The position numbers and the translations under genes are program-made. Shown here piece by piece: positions 21,302 through 31,041 of a DNA stretch of 64,000 nucleotides (positions are counted from its first letter, which is position 1; each line of letters begins with the position of its first letter). Source of the DNA: Pycnococcus provasolii (Eukaryota; Chlorophyta; Pseudoscourfieldiophyceae; Pseudoscourfieldiales); NCBI GenBank assembly GCA_049487715.1, contig CP150555.1:434001-498000 (forward strand), written 5' to 3'. Below the pieces are notes generated by a model. It had not been told where the DNA came from, ran no database searches, and saw nothing but the letters and a program-made list of their open reading frames with translations.

Positions 21302-22339
21302 TTAGTCGCATTCAGGCTCCAGAAGACCATATTTTTCGAGAGAGAGCGACGAGATCGCCGCGTCCATCTCCATCGCCCACGACGTCAGCTTGGGCTCAGC
21401 AAGGCGTTGACCAAAGCTGCCACGTCCGTACGGCGCCGAGCCGCTCGTAAGCGACATGCCGTCGCGTGGCTTTCCTACGAGCACACCGCTGACCCACGGA
21501 ACCCACGGGCCACCGCGGTCGTACGCGAGTGGCGCCTCGCCGGTGCTGTGCAGAAGGTCGAGCAGCGACCACGGCTGCATCTTCAAGAAGCACTCGCCAC
21601 GGGAGTACACCTCGCCGTCGCAGCCGCGGTAGCATCCTCCATCCTTGTCCGCGTCTGTGGGGCAGAAGGAGAAGGTGTTGCACAGCGGTTCAAACCAGCA
21701 CATCTGGCAGCATGCCGCGGCACTCGGCGCCTTGAGCTGGTGATAATAAGCTGTCGGCGTCAGCGACGGATCCGCGTCAGGCGGAGGCGGCACGAGCGCT
21801 CCCTTGAAGTTGCTGTTGAGTTCGATACCACATTCCTTCGGGAGTGCGTTGAGAACATCTTTGTTCAGGCACACGACAGAGGTGCACAGCGCAGGTTCTT
21901 CCTCTTTCTCGGGTTCCGGTGCCGGTGCGGGTGCAGAAGGAGTCGGGGTGACGAGGTCTTCCGTCTCAGGCAGGTCGTCCAAGATGACGGGCTGCGGCGA
22001 TTCCGCGGTCGGCGGCGTCGTTGCTTGCGTCTCTTGCGCGTCGTCCGGCTGTGGTGCGACAGCCGGTGTTCCTGCTCCAGCTCCTGCTCCGATGGAGCAC
22101 AGGAACGAACGCACGAAACTGCGCTGCGTCCCTTCGCCGCACCAGTCAGTGACTGGCGGGATACTCGTCGTGGTCGTGGTCGTGGTGGTGGTCGTGTTGG
22201 TTCCACGAGTGCGATCGAAGAGGTTGCGCAGTATGAAAGCGTGCGCTACACCTTGGTGCGGGGTGGAGTACATGGCGGTGAGCACGCACCAAAAGCACGC
22301 AAGAGTGACACGACGAGCCGACATCACTGACACTGACAT
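21302..22339 (-). CDS. Secreted Cys-rich protein with PAN/apple-like module
   Basis: 345 residues, ATG at 22339. The N-terminus has a basic start and a hydrophobic core (VTLACFWCVLTAMY), consistent with a signal peptide or anchor. A Thr tract, an Ala/Pro/Glu-rich linker (about 90-150), and a Cys-rich region (about 155-255) follow. Its AACCQMCWFEPLCNTFSFC core is the CxxxC helix arrangement of PAN/apple domains, which bind protein or carbohydrate. A GRGSFGQ C-terminal region is unassigned. A 345-residue open frame on the opposite strand is an exact shadow of this one. The role is probably extracellular or cell-surface; this is inference. Confidence 0.7.
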   Translation of the reverse strand: MSVSVMSARRVTLACFWCVLTAMYSTPHQGVAHAFILRNLFDRTRGTNTTTTTTTTTTSIPPVTDWCGEGTQRSFVRSFLCSIGAGAGAGTPAVAPQPDDAQETQATTPPTAESPQPVILDDLPETEDLVTPTPSAPAPAPEPEKEEEPALCTSVVCLNKDVLNALPKECGIELNSNFKGALVPPPPDADPSLTPTAYYHQLKAPSAAACCQMCWFEPLCNTFSFCPTDADKDGGCYRGCDGEVYSRGECFLKMQPWSLLDLLHSTGEAPLAYDRGGPWVPWVSGVLVGKPRDGMSLTSGSAPYGRGSFGQRLAEPKLTSWAMEMDAAISSLSLEKYGLLEPECD

Positions 22340-22926
22340 AGTACTGACGCACGCAATTTAAAGTTTATCTTTCAAGTGAGTCTGCAGAAAGTGAAGAATG
22401 ACGACGAAAGCAGAGCAGAGTAGAGCAGAGGGGAAGGCTCCAAAGCAGGCATAAGACGAAGCAGGCGCGAGCGAAGCAAAGCAGGCATACGAAGCAGAGA
22501 ACTCAAATCAGGGTAGGTGTAGTTTTGGCGCGAAAATAAAACATGAATACGCACGTGGACCACGTAAGAAACACACGTGTATGTACTGTACGCATGTGTA
22601 TGGAGGGCGACATGTATTTGGACATGGGGATGTGTCGTTCGGGACGGGAGAAGAAGACGGGGGAGGAAAAGTGAAAAGAGAAAAGTCACGTCTTGACGTC
22701 TTCAACATTCTTCACGTCTTCACGCCTTCACGTCAGTACCCTAGCTCAGTACCCTAGCTCTAGGGGTTTGAAAGCCCGCATTGCATTTTCAAAAACCATG
22801 GGAGGCGAGGTTTTACAATTTTCAGGCTCCTCACAGGTCGGAGGGAGTGAGTCCCTTCACTCTCTCCGAGGAGCTCCTCAAGACGCGTTTCTCCAATAAT
22901 TATTCTTGCGTCCCTCGCCCGCAATC
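22340..22926. other. Divergent intergenic region
   Basis: Between the secreted protein and the PHR2-like gene. It holds a TACTGTA heptamer at 22584 and a small direct repeat of CAGTACCCTAGCT at about 22735-22760. No telomere array and no gene seen. Confidence 0.5.
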
Positions 22927-24294
22927 ATGTCGCCCGCAGCAGCAGCAGCGGCGGCGGCAACACCCTTAACGTCGTCCTCGCGTCCCTTAAAAGACACGAA
23001 AGCACGTCTTCAGGTGAATAACCCACCTGTTTCTTCGCGTCATCCGCCGTCGCCGTTTCAGTCACCGCCGCGAAGACGACACAGCAACAGTGGCAGTCTT
23101 CACGAGCAAGGAGTCAACGCGCAGCAGCAGCAGCAGCAGCAAAAACAAAAAAATACAAAGCTTGCTACCCAAATTCAAAATAATAACAAAGCTCGCCAAA
23201 GTAAAGAAAATGCCAGTCAAGCGCCGTCAAGAGGAGGAGGCATTCCAGTCACCGCACTGCTCGCAGCCACGCTCGCGCGACTCTCGCTCACTTCGACGAT
23301 AAGGCGCACCATACCCAAGGCGGCACGCACGCTCGCAAGGAGGTGGCGTCGCATACCACTCTTCGCACGACTGCGACTTCCCAGCCCGCCGCCGCTCGTG
23401 CCGCCTCCGCCGCCGGCTATCGTCTGGTTTCGTGCACACGACCTGCGCATACACGACCACGCCGCGCTCAGGACGGCCTGCGCGTCGCACGCGAGCGCGG
23501 GTGTCATCTGCGTCTTCGTGTTCGAGCCGGAGCAGCAGGAGCAGCAGCAATGCAACCTGCCACGCCAGTTTCTCAGCGAGGCTGTCTCCGACGTGCGTGC
23601 CGCATTGAGGCGGCGAGGTGCGGAGCTTTACGTGAGACACGGCGACGCGCCGTCCGTCGTTGCCGCGCTTGCGTCAGACGTTGGTGCAAGCCACGTTTAC
23701 TACCACCGGGGCGCAGGCGAGAAGACCGCCGGCGAGGAGGCGCGCCTCGACACGGCGCTGCGAGCAGGTTCGTCAGCGGCCACCGCCGTGCCTCTGTGGC
23801 ACGGTACGCTGCACCATGTCGACGACCTTCCCTTCCCGCTCAAAAACGTTCCAGGCAGCTACGAGGCTTACGCCGCCGCCGTTTCGTGCGCACCTATCCG
23901 AGCGCCGGAGGATGCCCCCGCAAATGTTCCAACAGCACCGGCGAGCACTCTTCTGCCCTCCGGGAGCTTGCCCGACTGCCGTGCACGTGCCTCGTCGTCA
24001 GCGCCAATCGTCGGCGGTGAAGTGGAAGGTCTGCGTCGCCTCGAATCGTACGTTCGCGATGCTCTTGCAAGCCCGCGAGGTGCCGCCGCCGCTTCGTTCG
24101 CATCACGCATTGCACCTTGGTTGGCAGCAGGGTGCCTAAGTCCAAGAGCCACGCTCGCAGCCGCGGTGGCTCAGGCTGGTGCACGAGAGAACCTCGCTAT
24201 ATCGCGCGTCACGTTTGAACTTCTCTGGAGGGATTTCTTCTACATGGTGACCACGAGTTCCGGAGCCTTCACAGCGCCAACGAAAGCGCCCTGA
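22927..24294 (+). CDS. PHR2: PHR2-type truncated photolyase/cryptochrome relative
   Basis: 455 residues from the first ATG at 22927; the frame upstream has only a TTG. The N-terminal ~150 residues are basic, Gln- and Pro-rich, probably plastid-targeting plus linker. The photolyase alpha/beta domain begins with AIVWFRAHDLRIHDHAAL. It continues through FVFEPEQ, a RQFLSEAVSDVRAALRRRGAELYVR helix-strand pair, HVYYHR and a LYHLDD-like HHVDDLPF. After a linker with GGEVEGLRRLESYV come SRIAPWLAAGCLSPR and FELLWRDFFYMV, and then the protein stops. Full photolyases continue for ~200 residues with the FAD pocket. Arabidopsis PHR2 ends at the same place, so this is the family's normal length, not a broken gene. 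Its function is unknown; without the FAD domain, photorepair is unlikely. Confidence 0.85.
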   Translation: MSPAAAAAAAATPLTSSSRPLKDTKARLQVNNPPVSSRHPPSPFQSPPRRRHSNSGSLHEQGVNAQQQQQQQKQKNTKLATQIQNNNKARQSKENASQAPSRGGGIPVTALLAATLARLSLTSTIRRTIPKAARTLARRWRRIPLFARLRLPSPPPLVPPPPPAIVWFRAHDLRIHDHAALRTACASHASAGVICVFVFEPEQQEQQQCNLPRQFLSEAVSDVRAALRRRGAELYVRHGDAPSVVAALASDVGASHVYYHRGAGEKTAGEEARLDTALRAGSSAATAVPLWHGTLHHVDDLPFPLKNVPGSYEAYAAAVSCAPIRAPEDAPANVPTAPASTLLPSGSLPDCRARASSSAPIVGGEVEGLRRLESYVRDALASPRGAAAASFASRIAPWLAAGCLSPRATLAAAVAQAGARENLAISRVTFELLWRDFFYMVTTSSGAFTAPTKAP

Positions 24295-24546
24295 TAGAGT
24301 AATACAACCTTCGAAATCATTTGCGCCACGAACAAAAACTGGCACCGGCGAATGGGCTGAATGGTGAAAGAGAATGGTGTGAATGAACGACCGTTGGACA
24401 AACTAAAGTGCAACTTCATTACTGAATGAGGGATCTCAGTTGGTAACCTGCAAAAGTAAGAACAACCACCGCTCAAGCCTGAGTGTTCATCAACTGCAGA
24501 TCGTTGCGCTTACCGTTTGTTTTGGTGGTCAGACGACCACGAACTT

Positions 24547-24948
24547 TTACGACGGCGCGTATGAGCCTGTTCCGACGGTCACTTCGCCAGTCAAAGATCC
24601 CACGAGAAGAAGAAGGACGGGTAGAATTATGAACAAGGCGCCAATGACCAAGAATGGCTTTTTGTCGTCCGTGGGTGGCGGCGGTGCCTCCGCCAGTTTT
24701 GACCCGCGGCGTCGTCCTGTTCGGTTTCGGTTCGGGTCTGCGTTTGCGAGCACCTTGACAACTCGCAAAGGCCGACCTGTTTTCCGGGATCCATCCGTGC
24801 ATCCAGCGTGCAACGACGACGACGACGATGATAGGGGCTGTGACACCGCTCCCATCCGGCGTGCAGGACAAGCAGGGAGATGAATGCGTGGTGAACGCAC
24901 CGCAGCAGTACACCCTGAGAATTGGAAGCGAGACGTGATCACCACCAT
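24547..24948 (-). CDS. Small predicted plastid single-TM protein
   Basis: 133 residues from the ATG at 24948; the frame extends to 25023 without a better start. A Ser/Arg-rich, acid-poor N-terminus looks like a plastid transit peptide. A basic linker (NRNRTGRRRGSK) follows, then a strong membrane helix (PFLVIGALFIILPVLLLLVG) and a short polar tail. I do not recognise the family. The last codon is directly followed by TAA within GTAAAA, so a spliced longer form is possible. It converges on the PHR2-like gene. Array 4 sits 128 bp upstream. Confidence 0.5.
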   Translation of the reverse strand: MVVITSRFQFSGCTAAVRSPRIHLPACPARRMGAVSQPLSSSSSSLHAGCTDGSRKTGRPLRVVKVLANADPNRNRTGRRRGSKLAEAPPPPTDDKKPFLVIGALFIILPVLLLLVGSLTGEVTVGTGSYAPS

Positions 24949-25892
24949 GGAGCGAGCACGCGTGGGGAGAATGATATCAGAACGGGGGAAAGTGTGTGGC
25001 TGAAACGGAAACGCAAAGCCCAAGGGGGGGAGATACAGATGTTTTCTTTTTTTTCCCTCATCTTTCTTGGGGATGGGTTAGGGTTAGGGTTAGGGTGGGG
25101 GTTAGGGGTAGGGTTAGGGTGGGGGTTATCCCAGCAGAGGTCCCAGCCTTCTGTCCCAGCCCCCATCGACGGCCTGTCGGCCTGAGCCTTTGTGACTTGT
25201 GAGGTGGTCATAGGTGGTGGCCATGCGAGCCGTCCACGGTTGACTACCTCGCCTTGCTCAAAGACTATTCTGGATGGTAAACTTTATCGTCAAGACCAGT
25301 CAAGGGCCTTTATCCGAACGGCGAAGGGCGAGCCACGGTGTCTCAACTCTTGGCGAAAACGGGGGTTTTTGCGCGCCGGGCGCACTCCAAACCCCGCTCG
25401 CGCTCTTTTCAGGCCAAAGGTAGTTGGTAATTCAAGTTCTTCTCCACCACAGCCACATCTGGTACCCGTAGGAAGTACATACAGTAGTCAACCATCTCCT
25501 CCGCTCGGCGCTCGCGGCTGGCCGGCTAAGGTTCATTGCTAGACTACCCGGTAAGGTTACCCTTGAAATGCATGTTGGTAGTACTAGTCTACTGTAAGGT
25601 GGGAGATACACTTGCACTTGACTCTTGATTGGCTCTGTGATGAGAGAGAGCCTCATCCCTCGAATGGTCTCGAACGCAACGGGGGCCCCTCCCAGCCTCT
25701 AATAATATCAAGGTGGCATCTTGACGAAGCCAGACCTGTGGTTCCAAAGGAAAAAAGATACGCTTTTTTTGGGCCCCCCACCGCCCCACCTTGCCAGTCA
25801 ACATCGGCGGGCCCCTCCCCTCCCGGTCGACGTTCTCCGAAACGTGATCGAGCTTTGTTACACCAGAAGAAAGAAAGAAAGAAAACGTCAAG
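24949..25892. other. Divergent intergenic region with telomere-type array
   Basis: 0.94 kb upstream of the carbonic anhydrase gene. It contains array 4, TACAGTA/TACTGTA heptamers at 25480 and 25590, and a TACCCGGTAAGGT motif at 25543-25555. A 116-codon open frame near 25200-25540 resembles no family. Confidence 0.5.
25076..25128. repeat. Interstitial telomere-type array 4 (degenerate)
   Basis: TTAGGG units mixed with longer G runs (GGTGGGGG, GGGGTAGGG) on the + strand, 128 bp upstream of the minus-strand plastid protein gene. The G-rich strand has quadruplex potential. Confidence 0.85.
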
Positions 25893-26912
25893 ATGGGCAA
25901 AGGTGCAGGATGCGGCGCGTCGACCGAGGCGGAGGAACCTCCAACCCAATGGGCCAAAAAAACATACAATGCGCCAGCCCCGGCCGCTGTAGCTGAGAAG
26001 CCCAAGGAGGAGGCTGTCAAACCAATCAAAGAGGCGCCCGCACCGGCGCCGGCCGCAGTTGAGGTCAAGGAGACACCAGCCCCGGCGCCAGCCGTTGAGG
26101 AGGCGAAGAAGGTGCAGGCACCAAGCAGGGCCACCAAAATTCTCAGCTGGTTGGGTGCTACGCCAGAGCCGGGATTGCCTGTTTCCGAGGCGCTCAACAC
26201 GCACTTCCCTGGTTCGCTGCCGGGCATCGCCGTACTCAAGCGCACCACCGCCGTTCTCAAGTCGAAGTATGACATGGATGGCGATAACACCATCTACGGC
26301 CAGTCCATCTGCCCGGACGAGATCAACAACGAGAAGGGCGACCTCGCGGATATCATGAAGGAGTACTGGGGTGAGGTGTTCCCCATGGGCGGTATCGGTG
26401 GCGCCCCGTACGTGGGCAAGACGGGCTTCGGCGCCTTCTCGCACCACGTTCCCGACGACGGCCACGTCTTCATCATGTTCGGCCCGCACGTCGGCATCTC
26501 CAAGTCTGGAGAGGTTGGCAAGTACCATCGCATCGGACAGGCAACCGAGTCCGGTTCGTGTGGAGCTATCCTTGCCGGCTACGCCCAGTGCTGCTCCGGG
26601 GACTCGTTTGGGTTCGATATGGACGATATGCAGCAGTCGTATCTGCGCAGCGCGATTGCCCCGAGGTGCGAGGAGTGCAAGTCGGCGGCGAACCCGATCG
26701 CGGCCGTCACGCACGTCGCGTATGACTCTATTAAGGATAAGATGCTGAGGATCGTGAACACGAAGTTTGGCCCGGGCAAGCTCGTCATCTTGGGCGGTAT
26801 CCAGATTAACATGCCCGCGCCGTACGAGGACCACTTCATGCCAAAGTTTTTCCAGGTCATGCAGGAGGGTGAGGAACCCGTAGACTTGCTGTCGGAGCTC
26901 GTTTTCGTTTAA
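25893..26912 (+). CDS. LCIB/LCIC-family (theta-type) carbonic anhydrase
   Basis: 339 residues, ATG at 25893. Residues ~20-80 are an Ala/Pro/Glu/Lys linker. From ~88 the LCIB domain is near-continuous: EALNTHFPGSLP, NTIYGQSICPDEINN, a GEVFPMGGIGGAPYVGKTG loop, GAFSHHVPDDGH, FGPHVG, GSCGAI, and LVILGGIQINMP. The predicted zinc ligands are Cys140, His199 and Cys223, with Asp142 beside the first. In Chlamydomonas LCIB/LCIC surround the pyrenoid and recapture leaked CO2; some members are active carbonic anhydrases and others need a partner. I see no clear transit peptide on this copy. That may mean a cytosolic form or a missed 5' exon. Expression in low CO2 is expected from the family but not shown here. 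Confidence 0.93.
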   Translation: MGKGAGCGASTEAEEPPTQWAKKTYNAPAPAAVAEKPKEEAVKPIKEAPAPAPAAVEVKETPAPAPAVEEAKKVQAPSRATKILSWLGATPEPGLPVSEALNTHFPGSLPGIAVLKRTTAVLKSKYDMDGDNTIYGQSICPDEINNEKGDLADIMKEYWGEVFPMGGIGGAPYVGKTGFGAFSHHVPDDGHVFIMFGPHVGISKSGEVGKYHRIGQATESGSCGAILAGYAQCCSGDSFGFDMDDMQQSYLRSAIAPRCEECKSAANPIAAVTHVAYDSIKDKMLRIVNTKFGPGKLVILGGIQINMPAPYEDHFMPKFFQVMQEGEEPVDLLSELVFV

Positions 26913-28415
26913 AATTTTGTGTTAATCGAGTATCAATGGTCGTTGCGTTGATGCAGGAAAACTTCAATCTAACAAGAATTTGTTTACAAACCCGCTCAAA
27001 TTTAATTTTACTTTAATTTCACTACTTGATATACAGAACAATTTGATACATATGATTCGTCGATAAAGTCAACCGCGTTATGTTGACATGCTCAAGACGT
27101 GTGACGTGATTACAGACTAACTTGTCGTCTCGCGTACTGGTCATGTCATGAATGTGATTGTGCGATCACCACCGACCATCGGCAACTTACCATCGTTTCG
27201 TTTTCTTCGAAGTACCGGGTAGTAGTTCGAAGCTCACTTGCCAGCCAGTCCTGGTCAAGTGGTCAACACTCAACAGTCCTGGCAGTCGAACAAGTCACGG
27301 AAGGAGACAATACGCAGGGTAGTTGTGGAAGTGTCTCGGAGAGAGGTGGTCTTAAACGGCTAGGTTTGGTTACACAGAGAAAAAGGTCTGAAAATAGCTC
27401 TGTGTGTGGGGAAAGGAAAACGAAGAAAGCTGGAAACTGAAAAATCCCTCGACGAGACGAGGTGTCAGGGTGTGGTAAAGGCAAAAAACTTGGGTGGGGC
27501 CACAGCAGGGGAAAACGAAGAAAGCTTGCTGTTTTCCCCTCTCTGGCGAGACACCCCGAATACGACTGTATTCGGTCCATGTCTCGGAGAGAGGTGGTCA
27601 TCCGGTCTGAGCAGGCGCGGCCGGTGGAAGCGGTCGCGCCGATGATTGATGAAGTAGATGTCCAAAGAAGTGGAAGGAAGCAGAATCGGCGGGAGCAAGT
27701 GGATCGAGGTAGCATTCGACGGCTGTGAGTGACTTACGACTGTATTCGGTCCATTACGTGAGCAAACCAATGATGGCACCCACGATTATACTACGATAGA
27801 ACTATGGTCATGACATCACAGACCCCCCACCATAAACATTAAACAAACACGAACCGGAGGACTTGACGAGTTGGCGGATCCGATGATTCAGATCCAGATG
27901 AACTTAAGGTTAACCTTACCGGGCCAAATAGGGCTAGGGTTAACGGCACAGAGCCTCTACGATAGCTAAAGAAGAAGTATGTATCCGGGAATGTAAGGGC
28001 CAACCAAGCCCGAAGCGGACTGGCGGAAGTGCGGAACGACAAGACAAGCTGATGACAAGCAACACAACAGTGAACAAACAGGTCATGATGAGGTCAACAA
28101 GCCCGACACCCGAAGAGAAGAAAAGAAGGGTCCTGACCGGCCTCGAGGCCTCAGTGACCTGGCCTGGCCTGGCCGACGTTGCTTTCTCGTTCTCGTTCTC
28201 GTTCTCGTTCGCCTTGAGCTGAAGGGCCTCCTTGCAGCCTTGGGTTCTCTCGAGCTTAACTAAAACTTACCGGAAAAGAAAAGCTTATTGGCCTCGAGCT
28301 TGCCTTAAGCTGAAGCCTTAAGGGGGAGAGATTGTCAGCCCGTCACCCGTGGAATCCGTCCGGCCCGTGGAATCATAGTTTTACCGTGTTGAGCCTCACG
28401 TTGAGCATCACTATA
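26913..28415. other. Long intergenic region with dispersed repeats
   Basis: 1.5 kb with no convincing gene. The first 300 bases are AT-rich and probably the carbonic anhydrase 3' flank. Interleaved direct repeats lie at 27332-27754. Single copies of ACCGGGTAG (27211) and TTACCGGGCC (27916) occur. A GGCCT-rich stretch (28140-28175) and a TTCTCG hexamer run (about 28188-28212) follow. It may be remnant mobile DNA, but I see no open frame or terminal repeats that prove it. Confidence 0.5.
27332..27754. repeat. Interleaved short direct repeats
   Basis: Three different 17-20 bp sequences each occur twice. TGTCTCGGAGAGAGGTGGTC is at 27332 and 27580, GGAAAACGAAGAAAGCT at 27415 and 27510, and TACGACTGTATTCGGTCCAT at 27561 and 27735. 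The first copy of the last one overlaps an 8-bp-arm hairpin (27556-27575, CCGAATAC/GTATTCGG). Confidence 0.8.
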
Positions 28416-29059
28416 ATGTACGTGCTTACAAGCAAGTGTTTTAACGGGTTTGGTTTGGGCTGTGCTTGTCACTTGATTGTTTGTCTCTTGCTTGTTCATT
28501 GTCAAATGTTTTCGCTTTTTTTTGTTGCGTTTACACTCACATCATTGATGGACAACGTCCACACACACCTTCGCCTTTTTTTTTGTCTTTTTTCAGGCCG
28601 ACGACCGAGTCCAAAAACTACGTCCACGAGGATGAGAACTGGCGCCAGCGCGTCGACCGAGAGGGAATGTGCTCGACGGATTTCTGGGATACGTGGGGAT
28701 TCATGTGCCTTGACCCGTCAAAGGCGGCGACACGCAGGAACTATACCGCACGCCTCGTGAAGTACTTCGACACGCACGGAGGAACATGGACCGTCGAAAG
28801 CAAGCGCGTTCCAAACACGAAGCCTGTGAGCGAGTTCTTGAACCAGGACGACGACGAGGTGGCGCGCGACGTCATCGAAGGACGCCAGACGGCGCAGTTC
28901 AGCGCAACAAACAGCCACAAAAAGATGCTCAAGGGTCTCCCTAAAAATCCCTCGTTTCTCACCATGACACAGAAGTACGGCGCGCGCCTCTCACTCGAGC
29001 AGTTTGGCGTGGGCGAGCACGGACGCAACCGTTCTCGAACGCAGCTGCCATCCAACTAA
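28416..29059 (+). CDS. CIMIP1/LLC1 (C20orf85)-like ciliary microtubule inner protein, two exons
   Basis: Proposed exons are 28416-28435 and 28597-29059, giving 160 residues. The 161-nt intron has GT at 28436 and a polypyrimidine tract ending in CAG at 28596. The acceptor is clear; the 20-nt first exon is my best phase-compatible choice (MYVLTSK then PTTESK). The hallmark is NYVHEDENWRQRV...DFWDTWGFM, which matches the DE-W-R and W-WGF pattern of LLC1/C20orf85. That protein lies inside doublet microtubules of motile cilia. The tail (RQTAQFSATNSHKKMLKGLP) is basic. It converges on RIB43A, another microtubule inner protein, with 132 bp between stops. Family call moderate. Confidence 0.6.
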
Positions 29060-29191
29060 AGCTCGAGGATAGAGGATTTATTTGACGATGACGAGTAACA
29101 AAGTTGTTTGTTTAGACGCCGCTCACCTTTTTCCTCTCTCCGCCGCTGCCGCTGCCGCTACCGCCGCCGCCCAAATCGGCGAGTCAAATCT

Positions 29192-30418
29192 TCAAAGGCC
29201 CGTCTTCATTGCGGCGAACTCCGCAATTTTCTCGCGCTCGCGCGTCGTCGGGCAAACGCCAAAGTAGCGGTGGAAGTCGTTGGTGATGCCACCGGAGAAA
29301 TCTGCATTCCGCTTCGCGTCGCAAGCCTTCTTCTCCGCCATCTGGCGCTTGTGCTCCTCAGCAAGCTCCACGTTCGCTCGCCGGCGATCAGCCGCCTGCG
29401 CCGCGGCTGATGCATGCATGAGGCCAAGCATGCCCTTAGATTGGTTCGCGTATGCCATCTCGCGCCGCGTGGCATTTTCGGCGCACTGCTGCTTCTCCCG
29501 CCTCTGCATCTCCTGCTCCGCGCGAATCGCCGCGAGCTGGTTGCGGTCCATGCCGCGGTAGTGGTCCGTGCGGATGCGGTGCGGCCCAAGATAGCTCGGA
29601 ATAGGCCGCTCCGTGAGAACGTTGGAGCCCATCGCCTCCGCGATTTCGTTCGCCTCCTTCGCCGAGTCCTCGAGCGCGAGCTTCTCGTCGCACTCCTTCC
29701 TCTTCGCCTTCTGCACGTCCCATGCAGCCGCGGTGGCTGCGTCGTGCTCCTTGGCGACAACGCTCGCGTCGTACGCCGCCTGCGACGCCATTGCCGCGTG
29801 AGCAGCCATCATGGCGTCGTACCTCGACTGCTCTGTCTTCTTTTCCTCGGCGCAGCGCGCATTTTCAGCCACCTTGGCCTCGGCCCACGCCGCGAGCTGC
29901 TCCTGCTGCATCTTCTTGCGTTCCTGCGCGATGTGGTCCTCACCCTCGAACTGCTGGCAACCGGATGCGCTGAGCCTCGGGTCGTCGTCGCTTTCCCTCG
30001 CCGCAGGCTCGTTGTGCCTCGCGACGTTGTCGTTGAGGTCCCACTCGCGCCTCGTCGTCTTGAGCTGGCTGTCCTTGTGGTACGCCTCGAGCGCGGCGCG
30101 TTCTGACCTGGTTTGCGCCATGTGGGCAGCGGCCGCCGCCTGCAGCTGCCCGTCGAGGTACGCCTCCTGCGCTTCCCACATCTGGTCTCGCTTCTTCTTC
30201 AGGTCGTCGCACCTCTGCTTGTCTTCGACTTGTTGTTTGAGCGCTTGCGTGTCGACACCGAACGTGCGTTGGTAGGAGTTGAGCATAAGTCCGCAGCGTC
30301 CCATGTGGTCGAACTGTCGCGTACGCGGGAACTCGGAGGTACCGACATCCTTGCCAACGGTGGAGTGTCGCGTTCCCGCGAGAACGTCAACGGGACCGCC
30401 AACAGAGCCTGACGCCAT
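29192..30418 (-). CDS. RIB43A-like flagellar doublet microtubule protein
   Basis: 408 residues from the ATG at 30418. The frame continues upstream to 30607 without a believable start. RIB43A features run in order: TFGVDTQALKQQVEDKQ near the start, long charged coiled coil, DPRLSASGCQQFEGED, another coiled coil, and the conserved HRIRTDHYRGMDRNQLAAI followed by QEMQRREK. The end is ITNDFHRYFGVCPTTR. RIB43A binds protofilament ribbons inside the A-tubule of cilia and flagella and stabilises them. Length is close to animal and Chlamydomonas RIB43A. It supports the view that this alga has a flagellate stage. Confidence 0.9.
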   Translation of the reverse strand: MASGSVGGPVDVLAGTRHSTVGKDVGTSEFPRTRQFDHMGRCGLMLNSYQRTFGVDTQALKQQVEDKQRCDDLKKKRDQMWEAQEAYLDGQLQAAAAAHMAQTRSERAALEAYHKDSQLKTTRREWDLNDNVARHNEPAARESDDDPRLSASGCQQFEGEDHIAQERKKMQQEQLAAWAEAKVAENARCAEEKKTEQSRYDAMMAAHAAMASQAAYDASVVAKEHDAATAAAWDVQKAKRKECDEKLALEDSAKEANEIAEAMGSNVLTERPIPSYLGPHRIRTDHYRGMDRNQLAAIRAEQEMQRREKQQCAENATRREMAYANQSKGMLGLMHASAAAQAADRRRANVELAEEHKRQMAEKKACDAKRNADFSGGITNDFHRYFGVCPTTREREKIAEFAAMKTGL

Positions 30419-31016
30419 ATTTATTATATTGTGAGACAAAAAAACCTGAAAACCGACCTTAAACGAACTAAGACGGAGTAGGAAGAGCGCCGGCCCCTCG
30501 AGGAGCTCGTACAGTATCGTAGTTGGTAGGAGGAAAAGCACACAAAAGCCGTGGACCGTGGACCGTGCTTTGGGCGTGGACCGTGGCTGTGGGCCGTGGG
30601 TGGACAAGGACAGAGCAAGACCGAGCTCGGGGAAGAAACAGTCCCCTTTGGCTCTAAACTTACAGTACAGTAGTACTATGTAGGTGCAAGGCTCCTCCGA
30701 CAGTCCGAGGCTCTTTTCTTCCTGTCATATAATAACATCGTATGCACTGTATGATGTGCGAGGTGTTGCAAGTAGTTGTGCTCACTCACGGAATCCTCTG
30801 ACTCGCGACTCCTCGGCTCGCGACGGACATCCTCTGGACTATCGGAATCCTCTGACCCTCTGGCACCTACCATAGGTGCCTGGGGTGCCTCCGGGGGGAT
30901 GAATGAGACCGGTCAATTACTACGATAGTACAGTAAGTCACCTCCTCGAGAACTAGCTTCGAGAACTGGAAAAAGGCTCGCTCGCCTCGACTGGACTCGC
31001 CGTCCTGGACTCGGAT

Positions 31017-31041
31017 GTACTGTAAAAACGTTTTACAGTAC
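31017..31041. repeat. Perfect inverted repeat
   Basis: Arms GTACTGTAAAA and TTTTACAGTAC around a 3-base loop. Each arm contains the recurrent TACTGTA/TACAGTA heptamer. Confidence 0.85.

Noticed and set aside
21293-22330. 345-codon open frame exactly antisense to the secreted Cys-rich gene
   Set aside because: Arg/Arg-rich shadow with no domain; the minus-strand product has an ATG, a signal peptide and a Cys pattern.
25893-25920. N-terminal MGKGAGC of the carbonic anhydrase as a myristoylation/palmitoylation site
   Set aside because: Lys at position 3 is disfavoured by N-myristoyltransferase, so the signal is weak.
25653-26834. 393-codon frame antisense to the carbonic anhydrase gene
   Set aside because: Composition shadow of a strongly conserved LCIB gene on the other strand.
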